A stretch of DNA of 64,000 nucleotides, from NCBI GenBank assembly GCA_050179685.1, contig JBFXEW010000015.1, positions 53,993 through 117,992 on the forward strand, in the 5' to 3' direction. Numbering within the stretch: position 1 is the first letter of the stretch; each line of letters starts with the position of its first letter. The notes under the pieces were generated by a model that was not told where the DNA came from, made no database searches, and worked only from the letters and a program-made list of their open reading frames with translations. The DNA is from GWE2-40-63 sp050179685 (lineage in GTDB: Bacteria > Bacteroidota > Bacteroidia > Bacteroidales > SZUA-534). The position numbers were made by a program, and so were the translations under genes. Shown here one piece after another: positions 7,618 through 15,866 of the stretch.

Positions 7618-9696
7618 TTGATTAAGCAACTTTTTAAAAACTGGATTTGGACTATTGTGGTTGTGCTAATGGGAATTACCATTGGACATTTTGCGCAGTA
7701 CCGCATGTTCGACAAATACCTGGGAAGCCTCATGTCAGACACCAACCAGCTTTTGGCCGACGGGCAAAAGGTTTATTTTGTCGATGTGGATAAGGATGGC
7801 AATTCCGAAGAATTTATTTATTATCATATTTTCGATAGCAGGCAGCCGGTAATTAATCAATATAGTTCCAGCGGTGAGTTTGAGCGGGTGTGGTACCTTG
7901 AGGGCGAGATTGTTGAAAATTTTGATGTGTTTGCCGGCGATTACAACCACGACAGCATAAGTGAAGTATTTGTGTTTTCGAAAATCGAAAATGCAATTTA
8001 TTTATACGGCCTCGATAATTCCGATGAAAATAAGTTTGTGTTTGAAAAGCAATTGGTTTGTGAAGTGCCAGCGAATTTTGAGAACCGGCATCTGGTAATT
8101 CATTCGGGAGGAATGTCCGATTTGAACAAAGATGGTTTTAAGGAATTAATCTTTTCGGTAAACAGCCGGTTCAGCGCCTCGCCCCGTGCTGTTTTTTCAT
8201 TCGACATTGAGAACCGGCAATTGACAAAAGCTCCGGAATTAGGTGTTCAATTGGTGGGCTCTCCCATATTGTACGATTTGGATGCGGATGGAAGTACTGA
8301 AATATTTTTATCGACCCTAAACAGTTCCAACCAAACCTGGACAGGTGGAAAAGAAAAAAGCCGTTTTTCAGCAGCAATTATTTTGCGCTCAAACCTGTTG
8401 TATTATACCGTACCCTTGCTTTTTCAAAGCCCCATGGGTGTTACCAGTACTTTTCCTGTAAAAAACGATAAAGGAACGTTTATTGGAATTCTTAGCTGGC
8501 CCTTACGCGATAACGAACAATCGAAATTAATGTTGCTGGGAACCAAAGGTGAGATACTAAAGCAGCTTGAATTAAGCAACCAGAATTTTGTATTCGATCC
8601 CATTCGTTCCAATTGGAATCAGATACTAACCTTTTCGCGCGATGGCTTAATTCAGGTTTTTAATACGGAATTGGAACCGGTAAAGACCATAAAGATTGAC
8701 GGGGCGATAAACCAGGTGGCATTTATCGATGTGGACAACGATCTTAACGAGGAATTAGTTGTGGTGCAAACCAATCGGCTGATAATTTATCGTCGCGATT
8801 TTACAAATCCTGTTTTTATCGATATTCCCGGACTGAGTGTTCAGAAGACGTATTTTTCGGTAAAGATGCAGCAGTCGAAAGAGAATTTGCTTTCGGTACA
8901 AAATGAGAACCACCAGTACCTGGTAAGTTATTCAAAAAATAAATGGTTTTGGTTGCGTTTTGTCGTTGTTTTTGGTGTTGCTTTGCTTGCTTACCTTATT
9001 TTTTGGACGATTAGAAAAATTCAGCACTTACAGGTCGAGCGCATTAAGTTCGATAACGAACGTTTCTATAAAATGCAACTCGACCTGATACGTAACCAAT
9101 TGGATCCGCACTTTTTATTTAATGCCTTAAATTCCATTGCTTTTTCAATCAATAAAGAAGATCGAAAAACCGCCTATTCAAACCTTGGCCTGTTTTCAAA
9201 GTTTATGCGCGAAGCTATTGTCAGTATCGACGAATTTTCGCGTACGCTGGAAGAGGAGCTCGATTATGTACAGAACTACCTGATTCTTGAAAAATTTCGG
9301 TTTAAAGAAAAATTCAGCTACGATTTTATGGTTTCGCCCGGAATTAATAAAAGCATTAAGGTTCCCAAATTAATTATTTTTAGTTTTACTGAAAGTGCGC
9401 TAAAAAAGGGAATCCTTTCGGGAGTATCTACCGGAAAAATTTCAATTACTATTGACGATGCCAATAAACAGGGTGTATATATATCAATTATCGATGATGG
9501 CATGCACCGTAACCTTTCGAATTCAAAACAGGCCTATTCAAAAAACATGGTGATGATGGAACAGGTGGTGGCTTATTTTAACACCTTTAATACAAAACAC
9601 ATCAGCATTCAGGTTCTCGATAATGGAACAGAGCTGGAACCTATGGGCAGTAAAGTTGAAATATTTATTCCGGCTGAATACAATTATCAGCTTTAA
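7618..9696 (+). CDS. LytS/YehU-type sensor histidine kinase with FG-GAP-like sensor and degenerate ATPase
   Basis: A 692-aa membrane sensor. A signal anchor (about residues 9-27) leads into a periplasmic part with Asp-rich FG-GAP/VCBS-like loops (DVDKDGNSEEF, DLNKDGFKELIFS, DLDADGSTEIFLST). A second membrane segment follows at about 446-466, then a His_kinase (PF06580-type) domain with IRNQLDPHFLFNALNS and phospho-acceptor H498. The C-terminal ATPase region is eroded: the usual VEN-A-x-KHG N-box reads TESALKKG (591-598), with Ser593 where Asn is expected, and no GxGxG box is seen. The start codon is TTG; later ATG codons would cut the anchor. No LytTR response regulator is adjacent. Confidence 0.85.
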   Translation: MIKQLFKNWIWTIVVVLMGITIGHFAQYRMFDKYLGSLMSDTNQLLADGQKVYFVDVDKDGNSEEFIYYHIFDSRQPVINQYSSSGEFERVWYLEGEIVENFDVFAGDYNHDSISEVFVFSKIENAIYLYGLDNSDENKFVFEKQLVCEVPANFENRHLVIHSGGMSDLNKDGFKELIFSVNSRFSASPRAVFSFDIENRQLTKAPELGVQLVGSPILYDLDADGSTEIFLSTLNSSNQTWTGGKEKSRFSAAIILRSNLLYYTVPLLFQSPMGVTSTFPVKNDKGTFIGILSWPLRDNEQSKLMLLGTKGEILKQLELSNQNFVFDPIRSNWNQILTFSRDGLIQVFNTELEPVKTIKIDGAINQVAFIDVDNDLNEELVVVQTNRLIIYRRDFTNPVFIDIPGLSVQKTYFSVKMQQSKENLLSVQNENHQYLVSYSKNKWFWLRFVVVFGVALLAYLIFWTIRKIQHLQVERIKFDNERFYKMQLDLIRNQLDPHFLFNALNSIAFSINKEDRKTAYSNLGLFSKFMREAIVSIDEFSRTLEEELDYVQNYLILEKFRFKEKFSYDFMVSPGINKSIKVPKLIIFSFTESALKKGILSGVSTGKISITIDDANKQGVYISIIDDGMHRNLSNSKQAYSKNMVMMEQVVAYFNTFNTKHISIQVLDNGTELEPMGSKVEIFIPAEYNYQL

Positions 9697-9709
9697 AGCT
9701 CTTCCTACT

Positions 9710-9729
9710 TTTCTTTATAGAAAAAAGAG
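9710..9729 (+). terminator. Weak terminator-like hairpin after the LytS-type kinase
   Basis: CTTTTCT and AGAAAAAAG form a short A/T-rich stem about 15 nt after the stop codon. It is weak and not followed by a clean T-run. Confidence 0.3.
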
Positions 9730-9810
9730 GGTGTGCCAAAAGTAATATGCATTTACCAAAAACTTACAAAACGGAAGTAATCTTCTAAAAAGGAACGCTC
9801 CTGCCTGGCC

Positions 9811-9893
9811 GGCAGACAGGGATGACGCGGATTTTGACTGATTTTCACAGATCTTATCAGCGTAAATCAGTTTTTTCAGCGTTATCCGCGTTC
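9811..9893. repeat. Nested palindromic intergenic element
   Basis: An outer inverted repeat ACGCGGAT (9825-9832) pairs with ATCCGCGT (9884-9891). An inner one, CTGATTT (9838-9844), pairs with AAATCAG (9864-9870). Just before lies a GC-rich near-palindrome around CTGCCTGGCCGGCAG (about 9801-9820). The composition differs from the surrounding A/T-rich spacer between the kinase and the 3' end of glnS, suggesting a dispersed REP-like element. Confidence 0.6.
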
Positions 9894-9970
9894 TATCCCT
9901 TTTAATTTGAAAGCAGATGGTTTAAATCTTTTGCTTTTTAGACAGCCTCTTTACTCGTTAAAATTTTATA

Positions 9971-11677
9971 TTAAGCGTTTTTCGACGATTGTTTCGCCCA
10001 ATCGTCTTTCAGGGTTACCGTACGGTTAAATATGATGGATTCGTCGCTTGAATCCAAATCGACACAAAAATATCCCTGACGCTGAAACTGCACCCTATCC
10101 TGTTTTTTCAGGTTTCTTATTGCCGGTTCTGCCACACAATGGGTTAAAGTTTTGAGGGATTCTGCATTTAAATAATTTTTAAAATCATCATCCTGGCCGC
10201 CCGGATCTTCGTGGTTGAATAAGCGATCGTATTGACGCACTACAATGGGAACCGCCCGGCTTGCCTCAACCCAATGAATGGTGGCTTTTACCTTGCGTTT
10301 ACTGGCTTCAGAACCACTTCCACTTCGCGATTCGGGATCGTAAGTACACTGAATTTCGGTAATTTTGCCTTCAGCATCTTTAATTACGCGTTCGGCTTTG
10401 ATAATGTAGGCTCCTTTTAAGCGAACTTCTTTCCCGATGGTCAGGCGGAAAAATTTACTGGGAGCATCTTCCATAAAGTCAGATCGTTCAATAAAAATTT
10501 CTCTTCCAAAGGGCATTTCACGGCTTCCCCGGCTTTCGTCTTCCGGATTATTTTCAACCGAAACCATTTCTGTTTTTCCTTCCGGATAATTTTCGATAAC
10601 CAATTTTATTGGATCGATAACAGCCATCAGTCGGTCGGCTTTTTTATTCAAATCTTCGCGAACACAAAATTCTAAAAGCGAAACATCGATTACATTATCC
10701 CGTTTTGCAACACCAATCCGGTCGGCAAAGTCGCGGATGGCTTCTGGCGTGTAGCCTCTGCGGCGCATTCCCGAAACGGTAGGCATGCGGGGATCGTCCC
10801 AGCCGCTCACGTATTTGTTTTGAACCAGCTCCAGAAGTTTTCGCTTACTCATTACGGTGTAACTCAGGTTCAAGCGGGCAAATTCAATTTGTTGTGGGCG
10901 GTATTCGGTTTCAATCAGCTGATCCAAATACCAGTTGTATAAGGGGCGGTGAACTTCGAATTCCAGGGTGCAAACCGAATGGGTTATTCCCTCAATATAA
11001 TCCGACTGGCCATGGGTAAAATCGTACATGGGGTAAATACACCATTTGTTTCCGGTGCGGTGATGTTCTTTGTGAATGATGCGGTACATAATCGGGTCGC
11101 GCATGTGCATGTTCGATGATGCCATGTCAATTTTTGCCCGAAGTATTTTTTCCCCGTCTTTAAATTCACCAGCTTTCATTTTCCGGAATAGTTCCAGGTT
11201 TTCCTGTGGAGTTCGGTTCCTGAACGGACTTTCTTTTCCGGGAACAGTAGGAGTTCCTTTTTGTGATGCAATTTGTTCCGATGATTGGTCGTCAACATAA
11301 GCTTTTCCGTCCATAATCATTTTTTCAGCCCATAGATAAAGTTGATCAAAATAATCAGAAGCATAGTGAACATCGCCATCCCACTCAAAACCCAGCCAGC
11401 GAACATCTTCCATTATAGAATCTACATATTCAACTTCTTCTTTGGTAGGGTTGGTGTCGTCGAATCTCAGGTTGCATTTGCCGCCAAAACGTTTGGCCAG
11501 ACCAAAGTTCAGGCAAATTGACTTGGCATGCCCAATGTGCAAATATCCATTGGGCTCAGGTGGAAAGCGGGTGTGTACCCGTTTTTCGTTTTTATTGTTT
11601 TTTATATCGTTTTCAATAATGCTCTCGATAAAATTTAGCGAGTTGGTTTTTTCCTCAACCTGATCTTTTGTTGTCAT
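9971..11677 (-). CDS. glnS: Glutaminyl-tRNA synthetase
   Basis: GlnRS charges tRNA-Gln with glutamine using ATP. The 568-aa class I synthetase shows FPPEPNGYLHIGHAKS with the HIGH signature at residues 47-50. The KMSKS-equivalent is VMSKRK at 276-279. The conserved RFDDTNP (71-77) and GWDDPRMPT stretches are also present. The C-terminal beta-barrel anticodon-binding region is intact (TIHWVEASRAVPIVVRQYDR). The length is close to the E. coli enzyme. It is monocistronic. Its upstream region contains a promoter-like TATTTTTG inside a palindrome and a longer overlapping hairpin at 11700-11752. Confidence 0.98.
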   Translation of the reverse strand: MTTKDQVEEKTNSLNFIESIIENDIKNNKNEKRVHTRFPPEPNGYLHIGHAKSICLNFGLAKRFGGKCNLRFDDTNPTKEEVEYVDSIMEDVRWLGFEWDGDVHYASDYFDQLYLWAEKMIMDGKAYVDDQSSEQIASQKGTPTVPGKESPFRNRTPQENLELFRKMKAGEFKDGEKILRAKIDMASSNMHMRDPIMYRIIHKEHHRTGNKWCIYPMYDFTHGQSDYIEGITHSVCTLEFEVHRPLYNWYLDQLIETEYRPQQIEFARLNLSYTVMSKRKLLELVQNKYVSGWDDPRMPTVSGMRRRGYTPEAIRDFADRIGVAKRDNVIDVSLLEFCVREDLNKKADRLMAVIDPIKLVIENYPEGKTEMVSVENNPEDESRGSREMPFGREIFIERSDFMEDAPSKFFRLTIGKEVRLKGAYIIKAERVIKDAEGKITEIQCTYDPESRSGSGSEASKRKVKATIHWVEASRAVPIVVRQYDRLFNHEDPGGQDDDFKNYLNAESLKTLTHCVAEPAIRNLKKQDRVQFQRQGYFCVDLDSSDESIIFNRTVTLKDDWAKQSSKNA

Positions 11678-11699
11678 TCTATAGTAGCTTTTTAATTTT

Positions 11700-11752
11700 C
11701 AGGCTACAAAAATAGCCTGATTTATAAGATTAATTTACAATCGGGCTATTTT
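11700..11752. promoter_or_regulatory. glnS upstream palindrome overlapping a promoter, with competing hairpin
   Basis: CAGGCTA (11700-11706) and TAGCCTG (11713-11719) form a perfect palindrome. Its six-base loop plus flank, read on the minus strand, is TATTTTTG (11714-11707), a perfect TAnnTTTG box 30 nt before glnS. A second stem uses AATAGCCTGATT (11711-11722) paired with AATCGGGCTATT further right, followed on the plus strand by seven T. The two structures exclude each other. Confidence 0.5.
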
Positions 11753-11900
11753 TTTCGATTCTACCCATGAATTTTGATTGAGAATGCGCGATAATCTTTG
11801 TAAGTTAGCTGTGTTTCGCTTAAAAACAGATATTGCCTAGTAAGAATAGCAGATCATATTTAATATAGCAACTTATTACATATTAGTAAATGAATTTTGA

Positions 11901-11933
11901 TTGATAGGTAGTCGGAATAATTCTTTATCTTAG
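11901..11933 (+). promoter_or_regulatory. Candidate folB promoter
   Basis: TTGA (11901-11904) is followed after 21 nt by TATCTTAG (11926-11933), one mismatch from TAnnTTTG and 20 nt before the folB ATG. Confidence 0.45.
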
Positions 11934-11952
11934 CGCCCCAAAAAATATTGTA

Positions 11953-12330
11953 ATGGGGATTATCGAAATAGAAGGAATGGAGTTTTATTCCTACCACGGT
12001 TGTTTTTCCGAAGAGCAAATTGTTGGTAACAAATTTTTGGTCGATTTGCTTTTAGAAGCCGATTGTAAAAAAGCTGCTGCCAGCGACGATATTCATGATG
12101 CGGTAAATTACCAGGTTGCCTATCAAATTATAAAAGAACAAATGGATATTAAATCGCATTTGTTGGAGCATATTGCCAACCGAATTACCACTGAATTATT
12201 CACAAAACTTGCCGAAGTGAGCAGAATTAAAGTGAAAGTAAAGAAAATTAATCCCCCAATGGGAGGTAAAATAGAGCATGTAAGCGTCACTTTAGAAAAA
12301 ACACGCGCTGAATATCAGCGTGATAGATAA
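11953..12330 (+). CDS. folB: Dihydroneopterin aldolase
   Basis: FolB splits 7,8-dihydroneopterin to 6-hydroxymethyl-dihydropterin and glycolaldehyde in folate synthesis. The 125-aa length is typical. The opening IIEIEGMEFYSYHGCFSEE matches the family. Y53 (VNYQVAY) and K98 in KINPPMGG correspond to the conserved catalytic residues. The C-terminal strand HVSVTLEK completes the fold. No other folate genes are adjacent. It precedes the tRNA-Cys gene, which has its own promoter beginning 15 nt after the folB stop. Confidence 0.96.
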   Translation: MGIIEIEGMEFYSYHGCFSEEQIVGNKFLVDLLLEADCKKAAASDDIHDAVNYQVAYQIIKEQMDIKSHLLEHIANRITTELFTKLAEVSRIKVKVKKINPPMGGKIEHVSVTLEKTRAEYQRDR

Positions 12331-12344
12331 AAAACCAGAATTGA

Positions 12345-12377
12345 TTTGATTCTATAGAAAATTATTTTATAAATTTG
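12345..12377 (+). promoter_or_regulatory. Promoter of tRNA-Cys
   Basis: TTTG (12345-12348), a 21-nt spacer and TAAATTTG (12370-12377) match the Bacteroidota consensus. The tRNA begins 18 nt downstream. It may also drive acpP and following genes by read-through, since no terminator is seen between. Confidence 0.75.
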
Positions 12378-12394
12378 CACCGCACTAAAAAATT

Positions 12395-12465
12395 GGTCTC
12401 GTGGCCGAGTGGCTAGGCATCGGTCTGCAAAACCGGGTACAGCGGTTCGAATCCGCTCGAGACCT
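12395..12465 (+). tRNA. tRNA-Cys (GCA)
   Basis: A 71-nt cloverleaf: acceptor GGTCTCG with CGAGACC, discriminator T (U), as is usual for tRNA-Cys. The anticodon stem-loop is CGGTCTGCAAAACCG with anticodon GCA, and the T-arm is AGCGGTTCGAATCCGCT. CCA is not encoded. It is 70 bp upstream of acpP. Confidence 0.97.
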
Positions 12466-12535
12466 CAAGAGCAATGGCTCTTAATGAGAGGGTGTTTCAC
12501 CCATTAAATTTATTGTTAACTAAAAATTTAGAATT

Positions 12536-12772
12536 ATGTCAGACATTGCATCAAGAGTTAAAGCAATTATCGTTGACAAACTAGGCGTTGATGAAAACGA
12601 AGTTACTCCAGAAGCCAGCTTCACAAATGATTTAGGAGCAGACTCTCTTGACACTGTGGAATTGATCATGGAGTTCGAAAAGGAATTTAACATTGCTATT
12701 CCCGACGATCAAGCAGAAAAAATTGCTACGGTAGGTGAAGCAATAGCACATATCGAAGAAAACGTTAAGTAA
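12536..12772 (+). CDS. acpP: Acyl carrier protein
   Basis: ACP carries growing acyl chains on a phosphopantetheine arm in type II fatty acid synthesis. The 78-aa acidic protein has the attachment motif GADSLDTVEL with Ser37 as the modification site, and the usual helix IMEFEKEFNIAIPD. It lies 39 bp upstream of fabF, and an acpP-fabF-rnc order is common in Bacteroidota. Initiation is at ATG. Expression may depend on the tRNA-Cys promoter upstream. Confidence 0.98.
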   Translation: MSDIASRVKAIIVDKLGVDENEVTPEASFTNDLGADSLDTVELIMEFEKEFNIAIPDDQAEKIATVGEAIAHIEENVK

Positions 12773-12811
12773 TTAACATTTTTTTATTGAAGTTTTAAAT
12801 TTAGACACATT

Positions 12812-14059
12812 ATGGAGCTTAAAAGAGTTGTAGTAACCGGATTAGGAACAATTAACCCATTGGGTAAGAACCTGAGTGAAACTTGGGAAAACCTAAAAAA
12901 TGGGGTTTGTGGTTCCGACCTTATTACCCGTTTCGATGCGTCTAAATTTAAAACTCAATTTGCTTGTGAAGTTAAAAACTACGACCCATCGGTTTATTTC
13001 GACAGGAAAGAAGCCAGAAAGCTTGACCTTTATGCGCAGTTTGCTTTAATTGCTGCCGACGAAGCTATAGCTGATGCTAATTTCCCTGAGAACATCGATA
13101 AAAACAGGGTCGGAGTTATTCATGCTTCCGGCATCGGTGGGCTTATTACTTTCTCTGAAGAAGTAGCCTCTTTTTCCGGTGGAGATGGAACCCCTCGTTT
13201 TAATCCATTCTTCATCCCTAAAATGATTTCTGATATTGCCGCAGGACAAATTTCCATAAAATATGGTTTTCACGGACCCAATTTCGGAACCGTTTCTGCA
13301 TGTGCCTCTTCAACAAACGCTATTGCTGACGCTTTTAATTACATTCGTTTAGGAAAAGCTGATGCTATAATAACCGGAGGCTCTGAAGCAACCATATACC
13401 CGGCAGGTATAGGTGGATTTAACTCCATGCAGGCTTTATCAACAAATAACGAGGAATATAAAACAGCTTCACGTCCGTTTTGTAATACCCGCGATGGGTT
13501 TGTTATGGGCGAAGGTGGCGCTGTGTTAGTTTTAGAAGAGCTGGAACATGCAAAAGCACGGGGAGCCAAAATTTATGCTGAATTGGGCGGTTGTGGCTTG
13601 TCGGCCGATGCTTACCATTTGACAGCAACGCATCCCGAAGGAATTGGAGCGGCCATGTGCATGAACCTGGCAATAGAAGAAGCTCAAATGAAACCCGAAG
13701 ACATTGACTATGTGAATGTTCACGGTACAGCAACTCCTGTGGGCGATATTCCTGAAACTTTGGCCATTCAAAAAGTTTTTGGGGACCATGCTTTTAAATT
13801 AAATATAAGCTCTACCAAATCGATGACCGGCCACTTGCTTGGTGCCGCCGGAGCCATTGAGGCCATTGCTTCAATAATGGCAATAAACCATGGAATTATT
13901 CCACCAACCATTAACCACAAAGAGGCCGACCCAAATATCAACCCAAACTTAAATTTAACATTGCATAAAGCTCAAACCCGAGAAGTAAAAGCCGTGTTAA
14001 GTAATACCTTTGGCTTTGGAGGCCATAATGCTTCTGTAGTGTTTAAAAAATTTGAGTAA
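12812..14059 (+). CDS. fabF: Beta-ketoacyl-ACP synthase II
   Basis: FabF condenses malonyl-ACP with acyl-ACP in chain elongation. At 415 aa it has the standard length. The catalytic triad is visible: Cys164 in GTVSACASS, His304 in VNVHGTATPVGD and His341 in MTGHLLGAAG. The C-terminal glycine-rich NTFGFGGHNASVVF motif is present. It sits in the block acpP-fabF-rnc; the rnc start codon follows its stop by only 6 nt, so the two are co-transcribed. Confidence 0.98.
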   Translation: MELKRVVVTGLGTINPLGKNLSETWENLKNGVCGSDLITRFDASKFKTQFACEVKNYDPSVYFDRKEARKLDLYAQFALIAADEAIADANFPENIDKNRVGVIHASGIGGLITFSEEVASFSGGDGTPRFNPFFIPKMISDIAAGQISIKYGFHGPNFGTVSACASSTNAIADAFNYIRLGKADAIITGGSEATIYPAGIGGFNSMQALSTNNEEYKTASRPFCNTRDGFVMGEGGAVLVLEELEHAKARGAKIYAELGGCGLSADAYHLTATHPEGIGAAMCMNLAIEEAQMKPEDIDYVNVHGTATPVGDIPETLAIQKVFGDHAFKLNISSTKSMTGHLLGAAGAIEAIASIMAINHGIIPPTINHKEADPNINPNLNLTLHKAQTREVKAVLSNTFGFGGHNASVVFKKFE

Positions 14060-14065
14060 TACATT

Positions 14066-14794
14066 TTGATAAAGGGATTTTTTGCTTTTCACTTTAAGCG
14101 CCTTTTAAGTACCAATAAGGATTTTTACGACGAACTTCGACGTATTACCGGATTATTCCCCGGCAACGAGGAATTATACAAACTTGCCTTTATCCATAAA
14201 TCAGCCTCTTTACGTTTGCACGATGGCATGGTTATTAATAACGAGCGACTCGAGTTTTTAGGCGATGCCATTCTCGATGCGGTTGTTGCTGAATACCTTT
14301 ACACCCGTTTCCCCGATAAAAACGAAGGTTTTTTGACACAGACCCGCTCAAAAATTGTAAATGGTGATTACCTGGGCCAATTGGCTATTCAACTGGGACT
14401 CGATAAGTTTATTATTTCGCACGCTCACAATTATTATTCAAACAAGCATATTTTGGGTGATGCCTTTGAAGCCTTGATTGGTGCAATTTATCTCGATCAT
14501 GGGTATAAGGCTGTCCGGAATTTTGTATTTAAGCAACTCCTTAAAAAGCATATCGATTTAAGCCAATTGCTTAATACCGAAACCAATTATAAAAGCCGCT
14601 TAATAGAATGGGCTCAAAAAGACCGGAAAGAAATCTCTTTTCAAACCGATTTGGAAGCGGTCGACGCATTTATCCCTGAGTTTATAAGCAAAGTTATTGT
14701 CGACGACAAAGTAATTGCAAAAGGAAAGGGGCTGTCGAAAAAAGAGGCCGAACAAAATGCGGCTAAAGCAACCCTCAAAGCTTTGGTCGAATAG
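14066..14794 (+). CDS. rnc: Ribonuclease III
   Basis: RNase III cuts double-stranded RNA in rRNA maturation and mRNA turnover. The 242-aa protein has the catalytic signature NERLEFLGDAILD (59-71), a second acidic site in HILGDAFEALIGAIYLD, and a C-terminal double-stranded RNA-binding domain ending KKEAEQNAAKATLKAL. The start is a TTG codon 6 nt after the fabF stop. The first later ATG would fall just before the signature and remove the conserved N-terminal helices, so TTG is preferred. Confidence 0.96.
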   Translation: MIKGFFAFHFKRLLSTNKDFYDELRRITGLFPGNEELYKLAFIHKSASLRLHDGMVINNERLEFLGDAILDAVVAEYLYTRFPDKNEGFLTQTRSKIVNGDYLGQLAIQLGLDKFIISHAHNYYSNKHILGDAFEALIGAIYLDHGYKAVRNFVFKQLLKKHIDLSQLLNTETNYKSRLIEWAQKDRKEISFQTDLEAVDAFIPEFISKVIVDDKVIAKGKGLSKKEAEQNAAKATLKALVE

Positions 14795-14859
14795 CATTTT
14801 TCAATTCGGCTTTGTTTTAAAAATCATTTTGTTAGTTTTACGCTGTAAAAATTTTAGCT

Positions 14860-15294
14860 ATGAGCAAAGCTGTAAAGCTTGAAATTACCGATGATTTTAA
14901 TTTTCCGCTGATTGGTATTGTAACAACGGAACCCATTTACCGCCTTGGATTTCTTATAAACGAAGCGCTAAGGTATAGCTTAAAAGAAAACCGCCCGCTA
15001 AAAGTATATCACACAAAACGCCAACTGGTTCAGGAATTCCCTTTGTTTAGCGAATACAGCGACGAATGCTGTGCTGTAGTGCACTTAATTCAAAATAAAT
15101 GCTTGCAGGGTGTTTTAATTGAGGAACAAAAACAGGTCGATTTTTGGTTAAAATGGGAGCATACTCCAATTGAACCAAACCGTATTCTTGAAGCACTTAA
15201 GGAAATAAAAAGCATAAACCTGGCTTTTGAAGTAAAACCAGGTTCATTAAAATCGAAAAATCGTTTGTTATTTACAACAGAACAACAAGATTAG
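14860..15294 (+). CDS. IPExxxVDY family protein
   Basis: A 144-aa Bacteroidota-specific protein found in many genomes next to rnc and pyruvate kinase. The family's name motif appears in a relaxed form, IEEQKQVDF at residues 87-95 (IPExxxVDY). The N-terminus KLEITDDFNFPLIGIVT is also family-like. The function is unknown. Here the expected downstream pyk gene is missing; instead the 3' end overlaps a convergent DUF2147 gene by 4 bp. It probably belongs to the acpP-fabF-rnc transcript, 65 bp after rnc. Confidence 0.85.
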   Translation: MSKAVKLEITDDFNFPLIGIVTTEPIYRLGFLINEALRYSLKENRPLKVYHTKRQLVQEFPLFSEYSDECCAVVHLIQNKCLQGVLIEEQKQVDFWLKWEHTPIEPNRILEALKEIKSINLAFEVKPGSLKSKNRLLFTTEQQD

Positions 15295-15713
15295 GCTTTA
15301 ACCCAGGTTTGTGTCCGGAATAAAAACCCAATATATCCGCGTACCTGAAGTTTACCGTCTTCAACCCAAATTTTACAGTCGTATAACTTGCCGTTTTCCG
15401 GATCTAAAATTCCATCGTCGCCTTCCCAAACTGAATCATCTTGTTTAAGTCCCGATATGATTTCCATTCCCACAATCTTTTTACCTTTTCTATGATCGGT
15501 ACATTCGGTACATACTTTATTGGGATCGCTGTCGGGGCTTAAGGCAATTATGGTACCGTAAAGCTTGCCGTTTTTAACTTTAAGTTCAACAATCGACTTC
15601 ATTTTTCCGGTTTCATCGTCAATGGTTTTCCACTTTCCCTCAACATTTGATTGAGCCTGGCTTAATGCGATGAGCGAAAAAAAGGCAATCAGAAGTGTCA
15701 GATACTTTTTCAT
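15291..15713 (-). CDS. DUF2147 family exported protein
   Basis: A 140-aa protein with a signal peptide (MKKYLTLLIAFFSLIALSQAQS) and a DUF2147 domain. Diagnostic pieces are VEGKWKTIDDETGKMKSIVE, GTIIALSPDSDPN, CTECTDHRKGKKIVGMEI, ILDPENGKLYDCKIWV and the closing VRGYIGFLFRTQTW. The small beta-rich fold is lipocalin-like and probably periplasmic. No reaction is known. The two cysteines in CTEC could form a disulfide or bind metal. It appears monocistronic. Confidence 0.92.
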   Translation of the reverse strand: MKKYLTLLIAFFSLIALSQAQSNVEGKWKTIDDETGKMKSIVELKVKNGKLYGTIIALSPDSDPNKVCTECTDHRKGKKIVGMEIISGLKQDDSVWEGDDGILDPENGKLYDCKIWVEDGKLQVRGYIGFLFRTQTWVKA

Positions 15714-15824
15714 ACTTAGTGTTTTATTGGTTATACAATAGTAAATTATAAATCAGCATTGATGATTTATCGTGTTATTAGGTAGCACAAAATAGTAAAT
15801 AATTGAATTGGTGAAACATTTATA

Positions 15825-15866
15825 AAGAAAAAAGGCTAAAGATCCCGGGGAGAGATGCTTTAGCCT
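15825..15866 (-). terminator. Intrinsic terminator on the minus strand without an assigned gene
   Basis: A 9-bp perfect stem, CTTTAGCCT/AGGCTAAAG with a 16-nt loop, is followed on the minus strand by TTTTTTC. No annotated minus-strand gene lies immediately upstream of it. Confidence 0.6.
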
